A DNA stretch of 23,227 nucleotides from Planctomycetota bacterium (GTDB taxonomy: Bacteria; Planctomycetota; Phycisphaerae; WQYP01). Shown piece after piece: positions 8,038-13,815 of this stretch (positions within the stretch are counted from its first letter, which is position 1; the number at the start of each line of letters is the position of its first letter). The stretch is taken from assembly GCA_021799715.1 (NCBI GenBank), contig JAJYZY010000027.1:1-23227 (forward strand), written 5' to 3'. The notes under the pieces were generated by a model that was given only the letters and a program-made list of their open reading frames with translations, was not told where the DNA came from and did not search any database. The translations under genes were made by a program, and so were the position numbers.

Positions 8038-9258
8038 TTATGCGGCGTGCCCGGGCACAACCAATGCGGCGGAAGGCTTGTGCGGCTTGGCCGGCGATTG
8101 CTTTTTCAGATAATTGCCGACACCGACAATAATCGTTGACAGCACCAGAACAATGATTCCACCAGTGATAAGAGCGTGGGTTTTTTTGCTGGTGCCCTTC
8201 CATTCATGGAGCACAACGCCCCAGAGCGTGGCGAAAATAATGATGCTGGCCATGTGCAGTGTCCAGCCGGAAAATTTCCCGGCCTCGGGCATTTTCGTCT
8301 GCCCCATGGTGTAAAAGAAAAACTGTAAATACCACGTTACCCCGGCCAGGGCGGACAAGGTGTAATTGTTCAGCAACGGGACGCGATTGGACGGCAATTC
8401 AATATCTCCGACCGGTTGTGAATATCCCGGTCCATCCAGGGCTGTCACGATGCGGTTTTCATCCGGTGCCGATGTTGCGGCCACATATTGTCTGCCGCTG
8501 CTATTTTTCAAATGCAGGATCAGGCACCAGATGAAGTTGGTGGTAAATCCGCCCCACAGCAAAACAATAAGCGATGGCAGACCATTCCAGATATTACTGG
8601 CATGATGGGCCGCCAGAAGGGCTTTTGCGGTTGTTTTAATGGGAGTTGCGGCGGTAATGCCGAAATTAAAGCACGCGCTCATGATGCCGGAAAATGTTGC
8701 AACCATGATTCCTTTTTTGAAATTGAATTCTTTGACAACTTTTTGCTTCTGTTCTTCGGGCAGTTCCCGTTCCTTGGACATACCGGCCATGCCGCTGACG
8801 GCAATGCCACCCAGACAAACCAAAACGCCCAGAAGAAGCACCTGGCCATAAGGGTGCGTGACCAGTGCACCGAATTGGCCGTTGTATATCGGCACCATCA
8901 GCGTGCCGAAGGCGGCGCAATAACTAAGGGCGATCGCCATGCCCAGGCCAATGCCGAGATAACGCATGGTCAGGCCAAATGTCAGCCCGCCCAGTCCCCA
9001 CAGCACGCCGAAAAAATAGGTCCAGAAAAGCGTTGAAGCGCTGGCACTATGAATGGCCTGCCAGAAATCGGGCACCAGAAAATAGGCGAAGGCCAGGGGA
9101 GCGATAATCCAACTGAAAAATCCGCCCACCAACCAGTACGTTTCCCAGTTCCATCGCTTGACACCGCGAAATGGAAGGTAAAAACTCGCCGATGCCAGAC
9201 CACCCGTCCAATGCAGCGCCACCGCCGCAAACCAATTCGTCCCTGTGCCAGCACTCAC
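8038..9258 (-). CDS. rhaT: L-rhamnose/H+ symporter, RhaT family
   Basis: 406 aa from GTG at 9258, preceded by GGAGG at 5 nt. The frame stays open upstream to 9420, but that part is Cys/Ser/Gly-rich and unlike the family. From the GTG onward the protein lines up with E. coli RhaT as I remember it: FYLPFRGVKRWNWETYW, GLTMRYLGIGLGMAIAL, FNFKKGIMVATFSGIMSA and WYLQFFFYTMGQ all have direct counterparts. About ten membrane helices are visible. It should import L-rhamnose with protons across the inner membrane. A hydrophilic loop at about 252-296 is some 25 residues longer than in E. coli. It faces an AraC-family gene across a shared 5' region, and its 3' end converges on the toroid gene with only 20 nt between the stops. 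Confidence 0.9.
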   Translation of the reverse strand: MSAGTGTNWFAAVALHWTGGLASASFYLPFRGVKRWNWETYWLVGGFFSWIIAPLAFAYFLVPDFWQAIHSASASTLFWTYFFGVLWGLGGLTFGLTMRYLGIGLGMAIALSYCAAFGTLMVPIYNGQFGALVTHPYGQVLLLGVLVCLGGIAVSGMAGMSKERELPEEQKQKVVKEFNFKKGIMVATFSGIMSACFNFGITAATPIKTTAKALLAAHHASNIWNGLPSLIVLLWGGFTTNFIWCLILHLKNSSGRQYVAATSAPDENRIVTALDGPGYSQPVGDIELPSNRVPLLNNYTLSALAGVTWYLQFFFYTMGQTKMPEAGKFSGWTLHMASIIIFATLWGVVLHEWKGTSKKTHALITGGIIVLVLSTIIVGVGNYLKKQSPAKPHKPSAALVVPGHAA

Positions 9259-9529
9259 AAAAGCCTCCGCAGTTTGACCAAAACAAGACGCGCAACAACC
9301 AGCGCAAAACCGGGAACATGAACAGCCCGCTACGACACCGGCATGGCAATTTCCGCCCGACAAGCCATGCGACATAACATCATCGCCGGTTTCCCGATTG
9401 GACGAGTACCGTATTGTCAATTCCTGCGACCAATTACGGGAGGTTGTCCAGCCGGTTTCGCAGCGACATCCGCCAACCCAAGCGGATTTATGCTATCGAT
9501 ATTCAATTCGGCGTCAACAAAAAAGACTA

Positions 9530-9558
9530 TTGATTTTGTGACACGTCAGCTTTAACAT
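9530..9558 (+). promoter_or_regulatory. Candidate sigma70 promoter of the AraC-family gene
   Basis: TTGATT (9530-9535, 4/6) and TAACAT (9553-9558, 4/6) are separated by exactly 17 nt, in locally AT-rich sequence. Transcription would start near 9565, inside the inverted repeat at 9561-9585. Confidence 0.4.
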
Positions 9559-9560
9559 AA

Positions 9561-9585
9561 ATCCAATAAAATGAACATATTGGAT
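9561..9585. promoter_or_regulatory. Perfect 8-bp inverted repeat, possible operator
   Basis: ATCCAATA (9561-9568) and TATTGGAT (9578-9585) are exact inverted copies separated by 9 nt, so their centres are 17 bp apart. The repeat sits immediately downstream of the candidate -10 element and before the probable start codon at 9608, where a bound protein would block or control transcription of the regulator. An alternative is a short leader hairpin. Confidence 0.45.
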
Positions 9586-9607
9586 GTATGTGACGGTAAT
9601 AAAGTTC

Positions 9608-10552
9608 ATGAAAAATGACATTCAACGCCATCATTATTTCCCCGTCGATGACGCCGCCATGGCCGCCGGGTTATATCTCACCGGCTCCGGCCGCGAGCGG
9701 TACAAGCCCTTTGAGACGTATCCTCATGCCACACATCCTCGCATGTATATGTTCTCATGGAATTCCGGAAGGATACTGCCGGAATATCAGTTGGTGTATA
9801 TCCAATCCGGCACCGGCGAGTTCGAATCCCACGCGACCGGACGCATAGAAGTGTCGGCGGGAACCGCACTTTTACTGCTTCCCGACGTATGGCACCGTTA
9901 CCGCCCCACCGCGAAGACCGGATGGACGGAAATGTACTTATCCTTTAACGGCCAGATACCGCATATCTGGCAACTCACCGGTCTTATTACCCGGCAAAAT
10001 CCGGTGCGCCGCGTTAACACACCGGTTAAACTCGCCGAAAGCATGGGGGCTATCATCGAACTCGCCGGGAATAACCCCACCATGTCACCCCAACAAATGG
10101 CATTGCTGACACTCGGCACGCTGGCTCTGGTTCTGGGCGGAAGCCGGCCGGTGCATCAAAATAATACGGTCGATTCCGCCCCGCCGGAGCGTGTGCCGAC
10201 ACAGGACTTGATTGTCAACGCCGGTTTGCATTTGATCTGGAATCAGAGCCATCGTAATTTGTCCGTCCATGACATAGCGGGGAAACTTGGTGTTCAACGC
10301 CGGACATTGGCCCGGCATTTTCTTTCCGTCCGCGGACGCAATGTGCTGGCGGAAATAACGTCGTGCCGCGTGGCCCGAGCACAACGAATGCTGCGGGAAA
10401 CTCGTTTACCCGTCAAACGCATCGCGTACGCGGCCGGATTTAACAGCCCCACCCATCTGGCGGTTGTATTCCGTCGGGAAATTGGCCTTTCACCGCGGGA
10501 GTATCGCGAGAAGGGCATGGCGGATTTGCCGGAACCGGCCCTCAGGCAGTAA
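9608..10552 (+). CDS. AraC-family transcriptional regulator, probably controlling rhaT
   Basis: 314 aa from ATG at 9608 (MKNDIQRHHYFP). An earlier in-frame ATG at 9584 overlaps the inverted repeat and is less likely; neither has a strong ribosome site. The N-terminal half is a cupin-type sensing domain: YQLVYIQSGTGEFES at about 61-75, then SAGTALLLLPDVWHRYRP at about 83-100. The C-terminal third is a standard two-helix-turn-helix AraC domain. The first HTH is in LSVHDIAGKLGVQRRTLARHF (split at about 218-238), the second in LPVKRIAYAAGFNSPTHL with the closing GLSPREYR at about 293-300. It diverges from rhaT, the usual arrangement for a regulator and its target. L-rhamnose or a related sugar is the inferred ligand; this is not shown by sequence. 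Confidence 0.85.
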   Translation: MKNDIQRHHYFPVDDAAMAAGLYLTGSGRERYKPFETYPHATHPRMYMFSWNSGRILPEYQLVYIQSGTGEFESHATGRIEVSAGTALLLLPDVWHRYRPTAKTGWTEMYLSFNGQIPHIWQLTGLITRQNPVRRVNTPVKLAESMGAIIELAGNNPTMSPQQMALLTLGTLALVLGGSRPVHQNNTVDSAPPERVPTQDLIVNAGLHLIWNQSHRNLSVHDIAGKLGVQRRTLARHFLSVRGRNVLAEITSCRVARAQRMLRETRLPVKRIAYAAGFNSPTHLAVVFRREIGLSPREYREKGMADLPEPALRQ

Positions 10553-10565
10553 TTCGAGTAATGAA

Positions 10566-10585
10566 AAGTTCTACGAATGGAACTT
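10566..10585. terminator. Weak hairpin between convergent genes
   Basis: AAGTTC (10566-10571) and GAACTT (10580-10585) form a perfect 6-bp stem with an 8-nt loop, in the 88-nt gap between the AraC-family stop and the birA stop. Its place between converging genes suits a two-way terminator, but the stem is AT-rich and there is no T-run on either side. Confidence 0.25.
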
Positions 10586-10640
10586 CATGAATCATCATGG
10601 CGATAGTCGCGGTAGATTGCTGGGGCAGCAAACCAGCGGG

Positions 10641-11663
10641 CTATTCCCGCAGAACCGTGGTTTGTGAAGCCAGACAGGCATGGTTCATGCCGTGATAATC
10701 ACGGATGATCAGCCCTTCCAACGGGTCAATATCCGCGACGGTTCCTTCAATGATACGCCCCGCGCACGATACACGAACAGGATTCTCCAGCATCCGGCAA
10801 CGCGATAGCCATAGCGGCACAAGTTCTTCGCCGGCCCGCAAGGGATTGCACCATATCCCCAGGTTCTTGAGCAAAACGACAACGACCTCGGTGAGGTCCC
10901 ATTGTTTGTGGCGAATCATATTCAGCGATATGGCCCGGCTTTTGAGCGATCCGGGGAAATCTTGATCGGTTTGCATAACGTTCACACCTACGCCGATAAC
11001 GTAATCGGTCAACAGAGGATGTTGAACATTCGGGCGCGTTTCAATGAGGATTCCGGCGAGTTTGCAGCCATCAACCAACACGTCATTGGGCCATTTCAGT
11101 TCAGGGTTGCCGCCGGTAAGCGTTGCCACGCTCTCCGCAACGGCCCATCCGGCGGCCAATGATAAAGTCTCTACCGATAATTCCCGTGCCGGCAACAGCA
11201 GGGACAAAAGTGCACAATGACCAGCATGGGCCTCCCAGCGATTTCCACGGCGGCCCCGCCCATTGGTTTGCATATTGGCGATAATCGCCAACGGCTTATC
11301 GACAGCTTTTGCGGCGGCGGAAAAACATTCGTCATTGGTACTGCTGGTTGTCGCAAACGCCTGAATATTTATATCCATGCCGGCCTGTGCCAACGCCGCG
11401 CGGACCACCACGGGCATGAATTCAAAACCAACTCGAATCATTTTCATACCAACGGCTGTGGTGATTATTTCGCACCCCGCATCGCGAAGATAGTCCGCGG
11501 CATAGGGCAGAATGTCCGATGGAAACTTGCGATCTGCGAACAATACTTCAAAAGGAACTATATCCTGGCCAAATAGAATCGTGGCCAGAAGCGTGGCCAT
11601 TTGCCTGTAATCATGGCCTGGCCGCTTATTTGCGGCCGGGGAATTGGCGATGTGGTCAAGCAT
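10641..11663 (-). CDS. birA: Biotin--[acetyl-CoA carboxylase] ligase
   Basis: 340 aa from ATG at 11663, which overlaps the 3' end of nadC by 8 nt; a TTG at 11669 and an ATG at 11600 are alternatives. The catalytic core is clear. GRGRRGNRW at about 135-143 is the biotinyl-5'-AMP binding loop, KWPNDVL at about 190-196 and KLAGILIE at about 201-208 are the next conserved blocks, and a small C-terminal SH3-like domain ends the chain. The enzyme activates biotin with ATP and attaches it to a lysine of BCCP; the target AccB is encoded at 22320-22808. The N-terminal about 85 residues align loosely with the winged helix of E. coli BirA (YLRDAGCEIITTAVGMKMI at the wing), so a degenerate DNA-binding domain may be present. 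Whether it still represses biotin genes is unknown; no biotin biosynthetic gene is nearby. Confidence 0.9.
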   Translation of the reverse strand: MLDHIANSPAANKRPGHDYRQMATLLATILFGQDIVPFEVLFADRKFPSDILPYAADYLRDAGCEIITTAVGMKMIRVGFEFMPVVVRAALAQAGMDINIQAFATTSSTNDECFSAAAKAVDKPLAIIANMQTNGRGRRGNRWEAHAGHCALLSLLLPARELSVETLSLAAGWAVAESVATLTGGNPELKWPNDVLVDGCKLAGILIETRPNVQHPLLTDYVIGVGVNVMQTDQDFPGSLKSRAISLNMIRHKQWDLTEVVVVLLKNLGIWCNPLRAGEELVPLWLSRCRMLENPVRVSCAGRIIEGTVADIDPLEGLIIRDYHGMNHACLASQTTVLRE

Positions 11664-12588
11664 CTTCAATAAAATCCATGGCCAGGTCCAAACATGGTGC
11701 CGAATGGGTTAAAGCGCCTACGCTGATGCGATCCACTCCGGTTGCCGCAATGTCCGCGATGGTCGCAAGTGTCACGCCGCCGGATGCCTCCAGCAGCGGC
11801 CGAGCCGGGTTTACGGCATTGCGCCATGCCACCGCCTGCCGCATCTGCCCGGCGGTCATATTGTCCAAAAGAATAATATCCGCGCCTCCAGGCAGTGCCT
11901 CCTGGAATTGCTCCAGGGTATCCACCTCCAGCCACAGCGGGATATTTGCGGGCAACTTTGACCGGATGCTTCTGGTTATATCCGCCAGGGATAATTGCAC
12001 GCCGCTCTGACGGCGCAGGGCCGAAAGATGGTTGTCCTTCAGCATAACGCCGTCAAACAGCCCCATGCGATGATTTGCGCCCCCGCCGCACCGCACCGCA
12101 TATTTTTCCAGTACCCGCCAGCCCGGCGTGGTCTTTCGGGTATCGCATATCAGCGGCTTTCCACCCTGCCCAAGACTCTGGCCGGCCGCCTGAACATACC
12201 GGCCGGTCAGCGTCGCGATACCCGATAGATGCCCCATGAAATTCAGTATCACGCGCTCGGCGGAGAGCAAAGCCCCCGCCGGCCCCGCGATTTCCGCCAC
12301 CACCGCGCCCCGCACCGCCGCGCCGCCGTCATGAATCAGAATTGAACTTTTCAGCCTGTGATCATAATACGGCAGGATTTCCGGCAGCAGTACGGTGCCG
12401 GAAATAATCCCTTCAGCACGGGCCACAATTTTTCCCGTGGCTGCTAAATCGGGGGGAATACTCAAGGCAACGGTACGATCCAATCGGGCGGCGGATTTTT
12501 TATGGGATGGAAAATCACCGAGATCCTCCCGTATCGCCAATTCAATCAGCGAGCGAAGCTCCGCAGGCAATGGCTGAAGTTCATGCAA
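11656..12588 (-). CDS. nadC: Nicotinate-nucleotide pyrophosphorylase (quinolinate phosphoribosyltransferase)
   Basis: 310 aa. It converts quinolinate and PRPP into nicotinate mononucleotide, CO2 and PPi in de novo NAD synthesis. Family blocks are all present: AIREDLGD at 18-25, LNFMGHLSGIATLT at 115-128, CDTRKTTPGWRVLEKYAV at 148-165, RCGGGANHRMGLFDGVMLKDNH (split at 166-187), LEVDTLEQ at 220-227, IILLDNM at 238-244 and GVDRISVGALTHSAP at 284-298. Catalytic and substrate-binding Arg, Lys and His residues sit in these blocks. The frame has no in-frame ATG or GTG near the start; TTG at 12588 is the only usual initiator before an upstream stop and has only a weak GGGA before it. It follows the acidic-tail gene by 56 nt and overlaps birA, suggesting one transcript. 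Confidence 0.93.
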   Translation of the reverse strand: MHELQPLPAELRSLIELAIREDLGDFPSHKKSAARLDRTVALSIPPDLAATGKIVARAEGIISGTVLLPEILPYYDHRLKSSILIHDGGAAVRGAVVAEIAGPAGALLSAERVILNFMGHLSGIATLTGRYVQAAGQSLGQGGKPLICDTRKTTPGWRVLEKYAVRCGGGANHRMGLFDGVMLKDNHLSALRRQSGVQLSLADITRSIRSKLPANIPLWLEVDTLEQFQEALPGGADIILLDNMTAGQMRQAVAWRNAVNPARPLLEASGGVTLATIADIAATGVDRISVGALTHSAPCLDLAMDFIEDA

Positions 12589-12644
12589 AATAAGAATCCC
12601 GTGCGCGAGAATCGCCGACGCGCTGATTTTCCGGACCGCCGGAC

Positions 12645-13025
12645 TTAATCATCATCATCTTCGTCATAGAAGATGTCTTCGTCTTCATCATCGAGTTCAT
12701 CATCATCGTAGGCACCCCCTACGTCATCGTCCTCAAAATCATCCTCTTCATCCTCGTCATCATCTTCATCATCATCAAGATCGTCGTCATCTTCATCTTC
12801 ATCGTCAAGTTCATCATCTTCTTCGTCCCGACGACGTTTGGCCTGCCCCACCGCGGCATCATCCCAAGCCTCCTCCGGTTTGGCGGCAACTTCCGATGCC
12901 GTCAGTTCTTTACCATCTGCGGCTTGCATATCCCCGGAAGCAAACAGTGATTCCAGTGATTCCCGCGGCGCGGACAGTCTGGCCTGACCCGCCCCGAATT
13001 CTTCCGCACTACACTGCATGACCAT
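12645..13025 (-). CDS. Small protein with extremely acidic C-terminal tail, function unknown
   Basis: 126 aa from ATG at 13025, which has GGAG 8 nt before it (sequence GGAGAATCGTGT then ATG). The frame is open upstream to 13181, but that part is the divergent promoter region. Residues 1-66 are ordinary (MVMQCSAEEFGAG at the start; a basic KRRR at about 63-66). Residues 67-126 are acidic in 48 of 60 positions, mostly Asp, with short interruptions at VGGAY and IFY. No known domain is visible and the tail is surely disordered. Similar Asp-rich short proteins occur in planctomycetes. Possible roles (ion or protein binding, charge buffering) are guesses. It diverges from coaD and leads into nadC and birA. 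Confidence 0.65.
   Translation of the reverse strand: MVMQCSAEEFGAGQARLSAPRESLESLFASGDMQAADGKELTASEVAAKPEEAWDDAAVGQAKRRRDEEDDELDDEDEDDDDLDDDEDDDEDEEDDFEDDDVGGAYDDDELDDEDEDIFYDEDDDD
12648..12827 (-). repeat. GAT/GAA/GAC triplet-rich low-complexity tract
   Basis: The coding strand here is almost entirely GAN triplets encoding the Asp/Glu tail of the acidic protein; the plus strand reads as runs of TCA, TCT, TCG and TCC. The triplets are mixed rather than one pure repeat, which favours selection for acidic residues over simple microsatellite expansion, though slippage could change its length in 3-nt steps. Confidence 0.7.
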
Positions 13026-13153
13026 ACACGATTCTCCATAAATGACACCAGCATCCGCCGGCTTTCCGCGGCCGCCCCGATCCTTGATCGAGTTCCATGC
13101 GGGCGGCGGAACCATCCCCCGGCGACCCGGTAAACAGCATTCCAACCGCCGGT

Positions 13154-13181
13154 AAAATACATGCAATTTTGGACAAGTCAA
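13154..13181 (-). promoter_or_regulatory. Candidate promoter of the acidic-tail/nadC/birA genes
   Basis: On the minus strand TTGACT (13176-13181, 5/6) and TATTTT (13154-13159, 4/6) are 16 nt apart. It overlaps the coaD promoter on the other strand, so the two would compete for RNA polymerase. Confidence 0.45.
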
Positions 13182-13197
13182 TGGCTCTGACGATAAT
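13169..13197 (+). promoter_or_regulatory. Candidate promoter of coaD
   Basis: TTGGAC (13169-13174, 4/6) and GATAAT (13192-13197, 5/6) are separated by exactly 17 nt. Transcription would start near 13204, about 70 nt before the coaD ATG at 13276. Confidence 0.5.
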
Positions 13198-13275
13198 TAC
13201 ACCCGATAATGCCTGCGGCGAAAGTCCGAAAGCTCCGTCCGCGGAGCGCGGCAAAAAGACGTGAAAGGATTTTTT

Positions 13276-13815
13276 ATGACAAAAGCCACTAAAATCGCGG
13301 TATTTCCGGGCACATTTGATCCGCCCACGCTGGGGCACCTGGATGTAATCCGGCGCGGCCATAAACTTTTTGACCATCTGATTGTGGCAATTGGAAAAAA
13401 TCCGGAGAAAACGGAATTGTTCCCGGTAGCGCAGAGACTGGAATTGATCCGGAACCTCGTGGCGGATCTGCCCACCGTATCCGTTGAGGCATACGAGGGC
13501 TTGACGGTCGAACTGGTGCGCAAGCGTGGAGCCATCGCCATACTTCGTGGATTGCGGAACATGACCGATCTGGAGTATGAATTCCAACTGGCGCTGACCA
13601 ATCGGGCCGTGGCGGATGTGGATACGGTATTTATCATGACCAATGAACGTTTCGGCTTTACCTCCAGCAGCCTGATCCGGCAAATTGCCGCACTGGGCGG
13701 CGACCTGGACAATTTAAGCGCTCTTTTGCCACCGGGGGTAATAAACCATCTGCGGGAATACCGTGATAAAAAAATCGGACCATTCGGCGAACCGCGGGGA
13801 GGCATCAGCGGATAA
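13276..13815 (+). CDS. coaD: Pantetheine-phosphate adenylyltransferase
   Basis: 179 aa from ATG at 13276, with AAAGGA 6 nt before it; a GTG five codons earlier is in frame but would lie on the ribosome site. It transfers AMP from ATP to 4'-phosphopantetheine, giving dephospho-CoA, the penultimate step of CoA synthesis; the bacterial enzyme is a cytoplasmic hexamer. Visible nucleotidyltransferase motifs: GTFDPPTLGHLDVI at 12-25 with the catalytic His at 21, RGLRNMTDLEYE at 91-102, and TSSSLIRQIAALGGDL at 129-144. Length is a little above the usual 160-170 because of a polar C-terminal tail. The last 11 nt overlap the end of lepB on the other strand. Confidence 0.95.
   Translation: MTKATKIAVFPGTFDPPTLGHLDVIRRGHKLFDHLIVAIGKNPEKTELFPVAQRLELIRNLVADLPTVSVEAYEGLTVELVRKRGAIAILRGLRNMTDLEYEFQLALTNRAVADVDTVFIMTNERFGFTSSSLIRQIAALGGDLDNLSALLPPGVINHLREYRDKKIGPFGEPRGGISG

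Larger units (their letters stand above)
9259..9607. other. Divergent regulatory gap between rhaT and the AraC-family gene
   Basis: 349 nt without a convincing gene. The side next to araC holds a promoter and a perfect inverted repeat (separate entries). For rhaT the best minus-strand candidate is TTGACG (9512-9517) with CATAAA (9487-9492) at a 19-nt spacing, which is weak. The segment 9259-9420 is an in-frame upstream extension of rhaT with no family similarity and is better read as leader. I saw no hairpin followed by a T-run. Confidence 0.5.

Noticed and set aside
9259..9420. 54-codon N-terminal extension of RhaT with many Cys residues
   Set aside because: GTG at 9258 has a strong GGAGG site and starts exactly where similarity to RhaT begins.
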